NCBI RefSeq assembly: GCF_001590835.1
Contig: NZ_LTAQ01000001.1
Coordinates: 357,970-421,969, forward strand
DNA: 64,000 bases
Direction: 5' to 3'
From: Bacillus gaemokensis
GTDB lineage: Bacteria; Bacillota; Bacilli; Bacillales; Bacillaceae_G
In this document: piece after piece, positions 8,312 through 18,030 of the stretch
How the letters are laid out: each line of letters opens with the position of its first letter
Position numbering within the stretch: position 1 is the first letter of the stretch
The notes under the pieces: generated by a model
Told to the model about the DNA's origin: nothing
The model's database searches: none
The model's input: the letters and a program-made list of their open reading frames with translations, nothing else
Program-made: the position numbers and the translations under genes

Positions 8312-9097
8312 TTACATAAGCAAAGGTAATTTCATAATTGCTTCTTCTACAGAACGAACGACATGACATGCTTTATCTTTTACATACGGATGCGCATGAT
8401 GAAGTGTAAAAGAATGCGGCGTTACTGCAAACATGGAAATATCATTGAACGAATCACCAATACACGCTACTTCATGTGCTTCAACCTTTAAATGCTCCAT
8501 TAAACGTTTTAAAGCACTTCCTTTACTAACACCCATGGGCATAATATCAACGTATCGTTTCCCAGAAATGAAAATTTCAGCTTGCTCATGAAAATTTTCT
8601 CTTAACTCTTGATCCAAATTCACAATTTTTTCTTCTTCTCCATACACAAATAACTTTGCAGGGCGGACTGTTTTACCGAATTCTTCTTCCAATGATTCTA
8701 CTTCAGCAATATGTACACCCATATACTCCTCAAAAATATGATGATGTTTATTTTTTCTTTTCGTATATCTCTGCTCTTTCGCACACACAATATCAGCTAG
8801 TCCTTTTTCATGTATATATCGATATATTTCCTGGGCAACTCTATCATCAAACGTCGATTCATGAAATATTTCCCCATCTGGTAATAACATCGTAGCCCCA
8901 TTGAGTCCCGTCGTATAATACGGAAAGGTAAATTTGTTAACCGCATGATGAATTCGATGTGTGAACCGTCCAGAAGCAAAGCAAATATTTGTCCCTTGGT
9001 CCGCCAACCAACAAAGCGCTTTCTCATCTCCTTTATCCATATGACTCACATTATAAACAAGTGTATCGTCTAAATCACTTACAAATAATTTAATCAT
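8312..9097 (-). CDS. HAD-superfamily Cof-type phosphatase
   Basis: A 261-residue class-IIB HAD hydrolase. Motif I is FVSDLDDTL near the start, motif II is FASGR, motif III includes the lysine of MGVSKGSALKRL and motif IV is GDSFNDISMF. These enzymes dephosphorylate sugar phosphates or cofactors such as FMN and PLP; the substrate here cannot be assigned. The ATG at 9097 is chosen for the GGGGAAGAGAGC before it; the longer frame upstream lacks this. In B. subtilis lysA lies between spoVAF and ppiB; in this window this gene sits there instead. Confidence 0.85.
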   Translation of the reverse strand: MIKLFVSDLDDTLVYNVSHMDKGDEKALCWLADQGTNICFASGRFTHRIHHAVNKFTFPYYTTGLNGATMLLPDGEIFHESTFDDRVAQEIYRYIHEKGLADIVCAKEQRYTKRKNKHHHIFEEYMGVHIAEVESLEEEFGKTVRPAKLFVYGEEEKIVNLDQELRENFHEQAEIFISGKRYVDIMPMGVSKGSALKRLMEHLKVEAHEVACIGDSFNDISMFAVTPHSFTLHHAHPYVKDKACHVVRSVEEAIMKLPLLM

Positions 9098-9184
9098 GCT
9101 CTCTTCCCCTTTCATACACAATGTCTACTCTAAGTGTACGAAAAAAATGTTGTGTTTTTGTTAAAAAATGATAAATTTATAATA

Positions 9185-9218
9185 AAAAATAAGCAGGAAA
9201 ATCACCCTGCTTATTTTT
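9185..9218 (-). terminator. terminator of the spoVA operon
   Basis: AAAAATAAGCAGG and CCTGCTTATTTTT form the stem; it spans the spoVAF stop codon and on the minus strand ends in a T-rich tract. Confidence 0.85.
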
Positions 9219-10692
9219 GTCTACGTATATTTTGCGGATGTACAATGCTTGGACGCACTTTTAAGCTCGATATCGTCGGGCGTAATAATATTGTTTTTAA
9301 CGCTCCCCAGTCAAATGGTAAGAATGGCCATAAATATGGTGTTTGTAAACTTTTAATAGATGTTAAAAATAAAATCAGCAGCGTCATTCCAATCACAAAT
9401 CCCATCTCATGGAAAAATCCAGTTAAAATAATGACAAATAATTTTCCGATTTTATTTCCGAGCCCCAATTCATAACTTGGTGTTGCATACGATCCAATCA
9501 TTGAAAGTGCTGTATATAAAATAACTTCTGGAACAAATAAGCCAACATCAATGGCAATCTGGCCGATTAAAATTGCTGAAATAAGACCAGCAGCTGCTGA
9601 TAATGGACTTGGAGTATGAATCGCTGCCATCCTTAAAAATTCAAGTCCAATATCCGCCATAATAATTTGCAATAAAATTGGTAGGTGCGTCATTTTATTT
9701 GGTCCAATAAAAGCCAGTTTCTCCGGTAATAATGTTGGATCCAAAACAAATACAAGCCAAAATGGTACTAAAAATAAAGAAAATAAAATACCAACAAATC
9801 GTACCCAGCGTAAAAATGTTCCTACCGCTGGATTTTGCCGAAACTCTTCTGCATGCTGCACATGATGAAAATATGTTGTTGGTGTAATCATAACACTTGG
9901 TGATGTATCAACAATAACGAGCACATGCCCCTCCAATAAATGGGTCGCTGCTACATCTGGTCTTTCTGTGTAGCGAATAAGCGGGAAAGGATTATAACCT
10001 TGTTTTACTAGAAATTCTTCGATCGTTTTGTCAGCCATCGTAATTCCATCTACTTCAATATTCTCTAGTTCTTGCTTAATAATCTTTACCATATCTGGAT
10101 TCGCAACATCTTGAACATAAGTAATACAAATATCCGTTTGCGACCTATCCCCTACTCGAATAATTTCGTTTCGAAGACGCGGATCACGAATACGTCTTCT
10201 TATGAGCCCTGTATTTACAATAATATTTTCTACGAAACCATCCCTTGCTCCGCGCACCACTTTTTCTGTATCTGGTTCTGTCGGTGTTCTTCCTGGATAA
10301 CTACGGACATCAATTGCAAAGGCCTCTGTTTCACCTTCTACAAAAATAATAATAAGACCAGATAATACTTGTACCATTACCTCATCCATCGTTTTCACTT
10401 TACTTACTTGTTGATGAATAAAGCGATTTTCTAGTAGCTTAACAGTATCTTCCTCAACATGTCCTAGCTCATTCGTATCCACTACTTCTTCTAAAATTGG
10501 GATAATATAGTTCGTATCACACAATCCATTTACAAACAATACACCAATTTCTTTATCAAGAATTTGAAATTTACGAATCCCAACATCAAATGTGACACCC
10601 AGTCCAGCTGTTTGCTTTAAATAATTTTCATTGTCGCTCAAAAAGGAAGAAATCGGGATATTAACTTTCTTTTGTTTTGTCATAAAACCCAC
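9211..10692 (-). CDS. spoVAF: stage V sporulation protein AF (GerA-type membrane protein)
   Basis: A membrane protein of the GerAA/SpoVAF family, about 493 residues. It has a soluble N-terminal half ([56 protein letters not shown]) and a C-terminal half with several membrane helices starting near [14 protein letters not shown]. Family knowledge places it in the inner spore membrane where it modulates germination and dipicolinate release. The start is GTG 10692 or ATG 10683; the latter has AGAAGTGGG close by. Its start overlaps the 3' end of spoVAEa. Confidence 0.95.
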   Translation of the reverse strand: MGFMTKQKKVNIPISSFLSDNENYLKQTAGLGVTFDVGIRKFQILDKEIGVLFVNGLCDTNYIIPILEEVVDTNELGHVEEDTVKLLENRFIHQQVSKVKTMDEVMVQVLSGLIIIFVEGETEAFAIDVRSYPGRTPTEPDTEKVVRGARDGFVENIIVNTGLIRRRIRDPRLRNEIIRVGDRSQTDICITYVQDVANPDMVKIIKQELENIEVDGITMADKTIEEFLVKQGYNPFPLIRYTERPDVAATHLLEGHVLVIVDTSPSVMITPTTYFHHVQHAEEFRQNPAVGTFLRWVRFVGILFSLFLVPFWLVFVLDPTLLPEKLAFIGPNKMTHLPILLQIIMADIGLEFLRMAAIHTPSPLSAAAGLISAILIGQIAIDVGLFVPEVILYTALSMIGSYATPSYELGLGNKIGKLFVIILTGFFHEMGFVIGMTLLILFLTSIKSLQTPYLWPFLPFDWGALKTILLRPTISSLKVRPSIVHPQNIRRQK

Positions 10693-11239
10693 TTCTTTCT
10701 AAAATTAATTGAATTGCTTTTTTAGTAATTGGTGATCCTCGCTCCCATTCATCATTTCCATACATCTTTCCAACATCACCAATCCCAACAATAATAGGAA
10801 CATTCAATTCATCTAAACAATAAATTGTATCTCCATTAATCCTTCCAATTTCACCATCAGGAAGTCCAAATTTATCAACACCATATTCTGTTAATCTGCC
10901 TTCTCGATCTACACTCACATCTACGCGTGCCCACTCCCAATGATGTGTATTAGACGCGACTGCTAAAACACCGAGAACATCAATTTGTTTATGTATCGCT
11001 ACATATTTCAATGCCTTCTCACCAGGACCTTCTCCAATAAATCCACTATCATCAAACATAACAAATACAGGGTCATATGGCGTTTGCATAATAAGCTCAA
11101 CAATCTTCTTTCCTGTCAATTTCGTTGGATTGCTTTGCGATGCTGAAATACATCGTCCGTTAAATTCTTTTGCTATCAATGCAATTGTTCGCTGTGCATA
11201 TTCATCTCCATCTGTCACCAAAATAACCCTTCGTCTCAT
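10661..11239 (-). CDS. spoVAEA: stage V sporulation protein AEa
   Basis: A 192-residue soluble protein starting [19 protein letters not shown] and containing [16 protein letters not shown] and [13 protein letters not shown], which are landmarks of SpoVAEa. It is encoded between the small membrane protein SpoVAEb and SpoVAF, as in B. subtilis. Function within the SpoVA calcium-dipicolinate channel complex is accessory and poorly understood. The 3' end overlaps spoVAF by about 32 bases, implying coupled translation. Confidence 0.93.
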   Translation of the reverse strand: MRRRVILVTDGDEYAQRTIALIAKEFNGRCISASQSNPTKLTGKKIVELIMQTPYDPVFVMFDDSGFIGEGPGEKALKYVAIHKQIDVLGVLAVASNTHHWEWARVDVSVDREGRLTEYGVDKFGLPDGEIGRINGDTIYCLDELNVPIIVGIGDVGKMYGNDEWERGSPITKKAIQLILERSGFYDKTKES

Positions 11240-11244
11240 TTGAT

Positions 11245-11595
11245 TTATCCTTTCGGTTTACATATAAGTGCTACAAAGAACGAAAATACTATGGCTGCTG
11301 TAATACCCGCGGAAGTTAAACTAAACATCCCTATTCCTATTCCTAAATAACCATGCTTTTCAGCTGATTGTAACGCCCCATGTAGAAGGGAATGCCCAAA
11401 ACTCGTAATAGGAACTATCGCCCCAGCACCTGCAAATTTTATGAGCTTATCATATATACCAAAGCTATCTAAAATAGCTCCAGCTACTACAAAAGTTGCC
11501 ATTAAATGAGCAGGCGTAAATTTTGCAAAATCCAATAAAATCTGTCCTACTACACAAATGGCTCCTCCAACGATAAATGCATATATAAAATCCAC
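11245..11595 (-). CDS. spoVAEB: stage V sporulation protein AEb, membrane protein
   Basis: A 116-residue, four-helix membrane protein starting at GTG (GGAGTGTAAAGTT upstream). It shares the layout and the core [21 protein letters not shown] with SpoVAC downstream-numbered in this window (GVYDKIGQFGGAGSVVPVTGF), showing the two are paralogous channel components. Together with SpoVAC and SpoVAD it is required for dipicolinic acid movement in the spore inner membrane. Confidence 0.93.
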   Translation of the reverse strand: MDFIYAFIVGGAICVVGQILLDFAKFTPAHLMATFVVAGAILDSFGIYDKLIKFAGAGAIVPITSFGHSLLHGALQSAEKHGYLGIGIGMFSLTSAGITAAIVFSFFVALICKPKG

Positions 11596-11599
11596 AACT

Positions 11600-12616
11600 T
11601 TACACTCCTTTTACTCTTTCGAATACAACGCCGTGTGCAATCGTTGGGATTGTTTCTTTTTGTTGCATCATAATCGGGCTTAATAACGCTCCTGTTGCGA
11701 CTACAAAAATACGCTGTAAATTCCCTTTTTTCATTTCTTGTAGTAAATGGCCGTATGTTACAACTGCTGAACAAGCACAACCGCTTCCACCTGCAAAAAC
11801 TTCTTCTTGATCCCCGTGATAAATCATTAACCCGCAATCATGATATATATTCCCTAAGTCATATCCTTCCTCAAGTAAAAGTTGCTTCGTAATAGGCGCT
11901 CCAACACCTGATAAATCCCCTGTAACGATAAGATCATAGTCAGCTGCACTTCTCCCTAAATCTTCAAAATGTTGTTGAATCGTATGAGCAGCAGCTGGTG
12001 CCATCGCCGATCCCATATCAAAAGGATTCGTAATTCCTAAATCCTGTACTTTCCCAATCGTCGCAGCCGTTATTTTAATTTGGCTTTGTTCTTTACTAAT
12101 TAAAGCTGTTCCTGCTCCAGTAACAGTTGAATTTGCTGTTCCAGGCTTTTGAACGCCATACTCTGTCGGATAACGAAATTGTCTTTCAGCAGTTGCATTA
12201 TGACTACTTACTGCAGCAATCACACGGTTAGCAAAGCCTCCATCAATAAAAGCCGATCCAATCGCTAAAGTTTCCATCGATGTTGCACAAGCACTGAACA
12301 CACCTAAAAAAGGAATCCCCAGCTCACGAGCGACGTAATTTGCTGTCACCGTTTGATTTAACAAATCCCCTGCTAAAAAAAAATCAATTTGCGATTTTTT
12401 TACATTCCCTTTTTGCATAACTTGTTGAATAGAATCTTTCATTAATTTCCTTTCAGCAAGTTCCCAATTTTCTTCCCCGCAATGTAAATCATCATATGCA
12501 ATGTCAAAACACTTACCAAGTGGACCTTCCGCTTCTTTCGGACCGACAGCCGTACCCGTTGCATTCACAAATATATGATTTTGAAATACCCATGTTTGCT
12601 TCCCTGTCAATCTCAT
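11600..12616 (-). CDS. spoVAD: stage V sporulation protein AD (thiolase-like)
   Basis: A 338-residue protein with a thiolase fold and no enzymatic role known; in Bacillus it binds dipicolinic acid and docks on the outer face of the inner spore membrane. The sequence has the SpoVAD landmarks [21 protein letters not shown] at the start, [19 protein letters not shown] around residue 105 and [16 protein letters not shown] near the end. ATG 12616 follows AAAGGAG. A 150-base repeat-containing spacer separates it from spoVAC, which is unusual within this operon. Confidence 0.96.
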   Translation of the reverse strand: MRLTGKQTWVFQNHIFVNATGTAVGPKEAEGPLGKCFDIAYDDLHCGEENWELAERKLMKDSIQQVMQKGNVKKSQIDFFLAGDLLNQTVTANYVARELGIPFLGVFSACATSMETLAIGSAFIDGGFANRVIAAVSSHNATAERQFRYPTEYGVQKPGTANSTVTGAGTALISKEQSQIKITAATIGKVQDLGITNPFDMGSAMAPAAAHTIQQHFEDLGRSAADYDLIVTGDLSGVGAPITKQLLLEEGYDLGNIYHDCGLMIYHGDQEEVFAGGSGCACSAVVTYGHLLQEMKKGNLQRIFVVATGALLSPIMMQQKETIPTIAHGVVFERVKGV

Positions 12617-12629
12617 ATCTAATCTCCTT

Positions 12630-12772
12630 TTATCCCGCTATTCGCGGGCAGTAATCCCTCATTAAAAAACAAAGAAGTTAAGCGTGAGGTAAACTACCCG
12701 TGAAAGTTTGATTGTTGAGGTCTGGTACTCAGTAGAAAATGATGTCTCCCAATGAGTATCCTTTCACTTTAT
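12630..12772. repeat. bcr-like repeat inside the spoVA operon (spoVAC-spoVAD spacer)
   Basis: The spacer begins with a small hairpin CCCGC-tattc-GCGGG (12634-12648) followed by CAGTAATCCCTC, and ends with TTTCACTTT (12762-12770) next to the spoVAC stop. Both parts resemble pieces of B. cereus-group dispersed repeats as remembered. The operon must be transcribed through it. Confidence 0.5.
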
Positions 12773-13227
12773 GACATTAAAATTTTAAATGTATATCGAA
12801 TTAAGCCAACAATATACGCTCCAACAACCCCAAACACAATTACACTTCCCGCAAGTTTAAACATATTTGTAGCAACACCTAGTACAATTCCCTCACTACG
12901 ATGCTCTATTGCAGCACTTGCTATAGAATTTGCAAATCCAGTAACAGGAACCACTGATCCAGCTCCCCCAAATTGGCCGATTTTATCATATACACCAAAG
13001 CCAGTTAATAGCGCTGATAATAATACAAGAGTTGCTATCGTAGAGTTTCCCGCATTTTGCTCACTAAAGTGAAAATAGTGCATGTAAAATTTCAGAAAGC
13101 ATTCTCCCACTGCACAAATCAATCCCCCTACAACAAACGCCTTTACACAATTCATCACATAATTTGGCTTTGGATGATAATCTTTTATTTGATTTATGTA
13201 ATCATCTTTTAATTTTTTTTGTTTCAT
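12769..13227 (-). CDS. spoVAC: stage V sporulation protein AC, membrane channel component
   Basis: A 152-residue membrane protein with a charged N-terminus (KQKKLKDDYINQIKDYHPKP) and four hydrophobic helices. SpoVAC is described as a mechanosensitive channel in the spore inner membrane that releases dipicolinate. The ATG at 13227 is chosen because GTAGGAGG stands seven bases upstream; an 11-codon longer frame has no such signal. It is the paralogue of SpoVAEb. Confidence 0.95.
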   Translation of the reverse strand: MKQKKLKDDYINQIKDYHPKPNYVMNCVKAFVVGGLICAVGECFLKFYMHYFHFSEQNAGNSTIATLVLLSALLTGFGVYDKIGQFGGAGSVVPVTGFANSIASAAIEHRSEGIVLGVATNMFKLAGSVIVFGVVGAYIVGLIRYTFKILMS

Positions 13228-13238
13228 CTTGATGCCTC

Positions 13239-13655
13239 CTACCTTACGAAATAAATCCAATGAAACAAAGATCCCATTACTTTACCCAGCACAAGTGCAA
13301 CGAGTAGCACTACAATTTTCCCATCTACCCCTATCCTTTTTGCTAATATCGGTAGAACATTTAATACTTCAGTTAAAGCTGCAGCAAGCATCCCAACAAA
13401 CGTTCCACAAAATAACCCAAGCACAATGAGCCAATATTGAGATACGTGAAACGTGATATCGCGTAAACTACACCACGCTCCAATTAAAGAACCACCAATA
13501 ACTGCCCACTCAAAAAATTGAATACAATGTCCACTTCTTGTTAACTGAGCTAAACGAGGAATTACACCAAGTACAGCTAAAAACGCAACATACCCGCCTC
13601 CAACTGCAATTCCACCAGCAAGACCAATTACGATAACCAACCCGTACTCAATCAT
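13239..13655 (-). CDS. spoVAB: stage V sporulation protein AB
   Basis: A 138-residue membrane protein starting MIEYGLVIVIGLAGGIAVGGG. The ATG at 13655 overlaps the spoVAA stop in ATGATTGA, a typical translational-coupling overlap, so it is preferred to an ATG 11 codons upstream. Hydrophobic throughout, with four or five predicted helices. Part of the SpoVA dipicolinate-uptake system; individual role unknown. Confidence 0.92.
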   Translation of the reverse strand: MIEYGLVIVIGLAGGIAVGGGYVAFLAVLGVIPRLAQLTRSGHCIQFFEWAVIGGSLIGAWCSLRDITFHVSQYWLIVLGLFCGTFVGMLAAALTEVLNVLPILAKRIGVDGKIVVLLVALVLGKVMGSLFHWIYFVR

Positions 13656-14274
13656 CAGCAATTTGTTTTGCACTCTCTTTATTCTCATGAATCATGACAT
13701 ATTGATCGAGTGACTGTTGATACTGAAACATTTCAACTTCTAATGGACTGGGTTCTTCGTTAATTCTTTTCTGAAACACATGGTTAAAAAACAAAACCAT
13801 ACCTAATCCAAGACCTAAAGAATATGGGATTTGAAATAAGAGTGGTTTATAGTTAATTTCCCCTGTAATCATGTAATATAAGCGCAAATGTACTTGCTGC
13901 ATACTCACATCCTCATGAAAATAAATAATAGCAAGAGCCGCACCGACAAAAAGTAGCATCCAAACCATTGCAAGGAAAATTGGATGTACTTTCTTTTTTT
14001 CATACACGATTTCCACGAGTATTTGTCCAGGACCTAGTAAATTAACTTGTATATGCTTGGTAGTCTGATGAATCATTTGAATGACTTTCATCGCATCAAT
14101 TACAACATGTGTTTTATCATGTTTTGTAATTTTATAAACAGATTGTCTTTTTACTTTTTCTACTACCTCAGAATCCCCCACTACTTGTGCAATATCCTCA
14201 ATTTTCAACTCATATGAAGGAGATACTTGCAGACGATTTCGCATTTTGAGATAGATTGTTTGTTCCAACTCCAT
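13648..14274 (-). CDS. spoVAA: stage V sporulation protein AA
   Basis: A 208-residue protein with a soluble N-terminal domain (IYLKMRNRLQVSPSYELKIEDIAQVVGD) and two or three membrane helices in the second half. First gene of the spoVA operon, preceded by GGGAAGAGGTGA and a sigma-G promoter. It ends in the start of spoVAB. Accessory component of the dipicolinate transport complex. Confidence 0.93.
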   Translation of the reverse strand: MELEQTIYLKMRNRLQVSPSYELKIEDIAQVVGDSEVVEKVKRQSVYKITKHDKTHVVIDAMKVIQMIHQTTKHIQVNLLGPGQILVEIVYEKKKVHPIFLAMVWMLLFVGAALAIIYFHEDVSMQQVHLRLYYMITGEINYKPLLFQIPYSLGLGLGMVLFFNHVFQKRINEEPSPLEVEMFQYQQSLDQYVMIHENKESAKQIADD

Positions 14275-14301
14275 TCACCTCTTCCCTATTCCTCGTAGTT
14301 G

Positions 14302-14331
14302 TAGTATGGTTTCTGGAAAATTTTCTAATAC
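14302..14331 (-). promoter_or_regulatory. sigma-G promoter of the spoVA operon
   Basis: Minus-strand GTATT (14331-14327), 18 bases, then CATACTA (14308-14302). This fits the sigma-F/G consensus (GHATR, 17-18, CATNNTA) with one -35 mismatch, and spoVA is a known forespore sigma-G operon. Confidence 0.75.
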
Positions 14332-14420
14332 AACTTTTTTTATAAACCGCAACTTAATCCGATATTTTTATCAATCATTATTCGTAGATTGAACTTATAA
14401 GTTTCGCTCCCTATTCATAA

Positions 14421-14465
14421 AACAAAAAACATCTACACCATTTTGGTGTAGATGTTTTTTGTTTT
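14421..14465. terminator. strong terminator after the NSS importer genes
   Basis: AACATCTACACC-attttg-GTGTAGATGTT flanked by A-run and T-run, so it can act in both directions; it ends in the stop codon of the small subunit gene and lies upstream of spoVAA. Confidence 0.9.
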
Positions 14466-14568
14466 ATGCTTTCTTTTTCTTAAATAAATTTGCAATGCTT
14501 AGTGCGAGCCCTCCCCAAATCACTACAATTCCAATAAGCATCATCATAATTGCTGATCCACTCATCAT
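14464..14568 (-). CDS. metS: MetS-type small subunit of NSS methionine/alanine importer
   Basis: A 34-codon gene overlapping the large subunit stop in ATGA. The peptide starts MMSGSAIMMMLIGIVVIWGG, has one membrane helix and ends in a basic LFKKKKA. This pattern is that of the small subunit that accompanies bacterial NSS transporters of the MetP class, first described as MetPS in Corynebacterium. The overlap makes co-translation certain to be the normal mode. Confidence 0.85.
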   Translation of the reverse strand: MMSGSAIMMMLIGIVVIWGGLALSIANLFKKKKA

Positions 14569-16091
14569 GAAACACCTCGATCTTTCCATTCTTTTTCAAG
14601 CTGGGCTGAATCTGAATGTATTTGTGTATTCCATTTTTTCAAACTAATAATTAATGCAACAACAAGAAACGCCGCTGCGAGACCCCAACCATACGTCACA
14701 ACAAATTGTGTCGGATAACCACCATAATTCTTTTGAATGTTTTGAATCGTACCATCAATAAGCATATACCCTAACATAAGTGGTGTAATAACAAGTAAAC
14801 TAACTCTCCAAAATGTTCCTAGCTTTATATCCGATACAAAGTTAGCATGATTTTGATACATTGGTAAACGCTGAAGAATGATCCCTACCGTAACCACTTC
14901 CGCTAATGCTATTATAATTAGTCCAAAGTTATTAGCAAAGTAATCAACAACATCCAAGAACATAAGTCCACCACGTGTCGCGAAAACAAGAGAAACCAAT
15001 ACAAGAAGCGTGCCCATAATTCCAATTGTCTTTTGACGGCTTATACTAAATTTTTCAGATACAGCTGCAAAACATACTTCTGCCAATGAAATAAGTGATG
15101 TAATGCCAGCTACTGTTAATGATAAAAAGAATAGTACCCCAAATAGTGGTGACATTGGTAATTCATTAATAATCTGTGGAAACACGACAAATGCAAGCCC
15201 AACACCAGCACTCGCTACCTTATCCACTGGTACCCCCATGTTATTTGCCATAAAACCAAGAGCTGCAAAAACACCAATTCCAGCTAATAATTCGAATCCT
15301 GAGTTTGCAAATCCTGTAATAAAAGCATTATTTGTTGTATCTGAGTTTTTTGGCAAATAACTAGAGTACGTAATCATAATCCCGAACGCTAGCGATAGAC
15401 TAAAGAAAATTTGTCCGTAAGCTGCGAGCCACACTTTCCCATCTAAAATACGACTCCAATCTGGTTTAAAAAATGCATCGAGTCCTTGCATTGCCCCTTC
15501 CATCGTAACAGCACGAACAACAATAATTAGAAACATCACAACAAGCAAGGGAATAAAAATGCGGTTTACAACTTCAATCCCTTTCTTAACCCCTTTAAAT
15601 GCAACACCAAGTACAATAATCCAAACGAGTGCGAGTGGGATTAAAACTTCCGGAACAAGACCGCCAAATTGTCCCGGCTTATCAGCAACTTGTAAGTACT
15701 CTTTAAATAAAAACGCTTCTGTATCTTTTCCCCACGCCCCATTAATAGAAAAATACGTATAAGAAATGGACCATGCAATAATAACGGCATAATACGTTGA
15801 GACAATAAATGTAACAGCCATTTGCCACCACCCAATAAATTCAGCACGTGGATTGATACGAAAGAATGAAAGCGGCGCTGAACCACGGTGACGATGTCCA
15901 AGAGCGAATTCAAAAGCTAATAATGAAATACCAGTCGTTAATAATGCAAATAAGTACGGTAAAAAGAATGCGCCTCCTCCATTTTCATACGCAGTATACG
16001 GAAAGCGCCATATGTTCCCTAATCCAACGGCAGAACCGATTGCTGCAAAAATAAAGCCAGCTCTCGTTCCCCATTGCTGCCTCGTTTCCAT
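14565..16091 (-). CDS. metP: sodium-dependent amino-acid importer, NSS (SNF) family
   Basis: A 508-residue transporter with about 12 membrane helices. The LeuT-fold sodium/substrate site appears at GFIFAAIGSAVGLGNIWRFPY in the first helix. Conserved segments WSISYTYFS and QIFFSLSLAFGIMITYSSY follow. With its tiny partner downstream it matches the MetP-MetS importer of methionine and alanine; the exact substrate is inferred only from that pairing. It separates the spoVA and spoIIA operons, which are adjacent in B. subtilis. Confidence 0.88.
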   Translation of the reverse strand: METRQQWGTRAGFIFAAIGSAVGLGNIWRFPYTAYENGGGAFFLPYLFALLTTGISLLAFEFALGHRHRGSAPLSFFRINPRAEFIGWWQMAVTFIVSTYYAVIIAWSISYTYFSINGAWGKDTEAFLFKEYLQVADKPGQFGGLVPEVLIPLALVWIIVLGVAFKGVKKGIEVVNRIFIPLLVVMFLIIVVRAVTMEGAMQGLDAFFKPDWSRILDGKVWLAAYGQIFFSLSLAFGIMITYSSYLPKNSDTTNNAFITGFANSGFELLAGIGVFAALGFMANNMGVPVDKVASAGVGLAFVVFPQIINELPMSPLFGVLFFLSLTVAGITSLISLAEVCFAAVSEKFSISRQKTIGIMGTLLVLVSLVFATRGGLMFLDVVDYFANNFGLIIIALAEVVTVGIILQRLPMYQNHANFVSDIKLGTFWRVSLLVITPLMLGYMLIDGTIQNIQKNYGGYPTQFVVTYGWGLAAAFLVVALIISLKKWNTQIHSDSAQLEKEWKDRGVS

Positions 16092-16283
16092 GTTTTCTTC
16101 CCCCTTTATGACAAGTTTATACTTGGATTATATTTTAAATTTACTAAATTATCAATAAATTCTGTTAATTTTATTAATGATTGAAATGATTTAATTTTAG
16201 AAAGAATAACATCGATAGAGAGAGATAGACTGTGAATCTTAATCTTATTTAAAGCATCTTTCTATTTTAGAATAAAATAAAGA

Positions 16284-16312
16284 ATCGAATAGATGCTACT
16301 CATCTATTCGAT
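16284..16312 (-). terminator. terminator of the spoIIA operon
   Basis: ATCGAATAGATG-ctact-CATCTATTCGAT, 12-bp perfect stem, overlapping the last codons of sigF and followed on the minus strand by TTCTTTATTTTATTCT. Confidence 0.8.
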
Positions 16313-17054
16313 CCTTCATCTGTTTCAATATTTTCTTTTCAAGTCTTGATACTTGTACTTGCGATATTCCAATCCGCTCCGCTACTTCCGATTGAGTTTG
16401 ATCTTTATAATAACGCAAGTATACAATTAAACGTTCTCTTTCATCTAGTTCTCTAATTGCCTCTTTTAAAGCGATCTTATCAAACCATTTTGTTTCAGAT
16501 TGATCTGCAATTTGATCCAGGATTGTAATGGGATCTCCATCATTTTCATAAACTGTTTCATGTATAGAAGATGGAGCACGGCTCGCCTCCTGCGCAAGGA
16601 CAACTTCTTCTGGCGTCAGCTCAAGCGCTTCTGCGACTTCATTAATTGTTGGAGCCCGTCCATATTCTTTTGAAAGCTCATCTTTCATTTTTCGAATCTT
16701 ATTTCCTGTCTCTTTTAAAGATCGACTTACTTTCACTGATCCATCATCACGTAAAAAACGCTGTATTTCTCCAATAATCATCGGGACTGCATATGTTGAA
16801 AATTTCACATCGAAAGATAAATCAAATTTATCTACCGATTTCAAGAGGCCAATACAGCCAATTTGAAATAAGTCGTCTGGTTCATATCCTCGATTGAGAA
16901 AACGCTGTACAACCGACCATACGAGACGCATATTACTTTGGACAATCGTATCTCTTGCTTGTTGGTCTCCATCTTGACTTTTTTGAATTAACGCTTTTAA
17001 CTCATGGTCTTTTAACTGAGGTTTCTTCTTCTCATTTCTGACCTCTATGTCCAT
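16296..17054 (-). CDS. sigF: RNA polymerase sigma factor SigF, forespore specific
   Basis: First compartment-specific sigma factor of sporulation. The 252-residue protein carries region 2 (NRGYEPDDLFQIGCIGLLKSVD, STYAVPMIIGEIQRFLRDDG), region 3 (VSRSLKETGNKI) and region 4 with the helix-turn-helix SEVAERIGISQVQVSRLEKK. ATG 17054 is eight bases after AAGGAG; an in-frame TTG two codons earlier is too close. Held inactive by SpoIIAB until SpoIIAA releases it. Confidence 0.98.
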   Translation of the reverse strand: MDIEVRNEKKKPQLKDHELKALIQKSQDGDQQARDTIVQSNMRLVWSVVQRFLNRGYEPDDLFQIGCIGLLKSVDKFDLSFDVKFSTYAVPMIIGEIQRFLRDDGSVKVSRSLKETGNKIRKMKDELSKEYGRAPTINEVAEALELTPEEVVLAQEASRAPSSIHETVYENDGDPITILDQIADQSETKWFDKIALKEAIRELDERERLIVYLRYYKDQTQSEVAERIGISQVQVSRLEKKILKQMKDRIDE

Positions 17055-17066
17055 AGGCAATTCTCC

Positions 17067-17507
17067 TTAATTGCATAGAGCGTTACTATTTGATAAGTAT
17101 TTTGTCAAATGGATTGTTGTCCCGAAAGATTCGTTTGAAATAACTTCTACTTCATCCATAAAATTTTCCATGATAGTAAATCCCATTCCGGAACGCTCTA
17201 ATTCAGGTTTAGTTGTAAAAAGAGGTTGTCTTGCCTCATCTAAATTAAAAATGCCAACCCCTTCATCTCGAATCGTGAGTTTCACCATTGCTTCTTCCAA
17301 AACCGCTGAAATGTAAACAACACCTTCTGCATTCCCTTCATATCCATGAATAATTGCATTTGTCACCGCTTCAGACACAACTGTTTTAATCTCTGTCAAT
17401 TCTTCCATCGTTGGGTCCAATTGTGCAATAAAAGCAGCAACTGTTACGCGAGCAAATGATTCATTTTGACTCAATGCTGAAAATTGAAGGTTCATCTCAT
17501 TTCTCAT
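17067..17507 (-). CDS. spoIIAB: anti-sigma F factor and serine kinase
   Basis: A GHKL-type kinase that binds SigF and phosphorylates SpoIIAA. The 146-residue sequence shows the N box [17 protein letters not shown], the G1 box IRDEGVGIF and the G2 box [13 protein letters not shown]. Its ATG overlaps the spoIIAA stop in TAATG, giving tight coupling. The normal stoichiometric control depends on this arrangement. Confidence 0.98.
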   Translation of the reverse strand: MRNEMNLQFSALSQNESFARVTVAAFIAQLDPTMEELTEIKTVVSEAVTNAIIHGYEGNAEGVVYISAVLEEAMVKLTIRDEGVGIFNLDEARQPLFTTKPELERSGMGFTIMENFMDEVEVISNESFGTTIHLTKYLSNSNALCN

Positions 17508-17857
17508 TATGCCACCCCCAATGTCGCGAGCGCATGCGCTTCACTTTCTTCTAAACGAACGATCTTAAACAGACCCGACATTTCAAACAAACGTTTTACA
17601 GGGGCTGAGATTGCACAGACGACCATCTCCCCTCCCAAACCTTTAACATGTTTATATCGGCCTAATATAACACCTAGCCCAGAACTATCCATAAATGTTA
17701 AGTTTTCTAGGCTTAATACAATATGATGAACACCATGCGTCTCAATCATATCTGTTACTTTCGCTCGCAACTCTTCAGCAGTATGATGATCTAATTCACC
17801 CGCTAACCTAACACATAAGACGTCACGTTTTACTTCTAAATGCATGGAAAGACTCAT
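17507..17857 (-). CDS. spoIIAA: anti-anti-sigma factor, STAS domain
   Basis: A 116-residue STAS protein. The phosphorylation site serine lies in [20 protein letters not shown] (serine about residue 58). Unphosphorylated SpoIIAA binds SpoIIAB and frees SigF in the forespore. ATG 17857 is preceded by AAGGAGGAAATCGT. First gene of the spoIIA operon in this window, with a sigma-H-like promoter in the 170 bases to dacF. Confidence 0.97.
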   Translation of the reverse strand: MSLSMHLEVKRDVLCVRLAGELDHHTAEELRAKVTDMIETHGVHHIVLSLENLTFMDSSGLGVILGRYKHVKGLGGEMVVCAISAPVKRLFEMSGLFKIVRLEESEAHALATLGVA

Positions 17858-17898
17858 ACGATTTCCTCCTTATGCTCAAACTTTACTCATTTACATAA

Positions 17899-17930
17899 GA
17901 TTTTCGTGAATACAAAATAAGAATCCTTCC
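17899..17930 (-). promoter_or_regulatory. candidate sigma-H promoter of spoIIA
   Basis: Minus-strand AGGATTC (17927-17921), 12 bases, then CACGAAAATC (17908-17899), compared with the sigma-H pattern AGGAWWW, 11-12, RNNGAATWW. The -10 is imperfect. spoIIA is a known Spo0A/sigma-H target, which supports the call. Confidence 0.55.
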
Positions 17931-18030
17931 TATTGACAAAAGAAGTACTATTTCGCCATAATGTGCACCTTTTAGCAATTATTCTATCTTTTTCATGTAT
18001 GTGGGTAGGAAAGCAGCAATACCTTTACCG

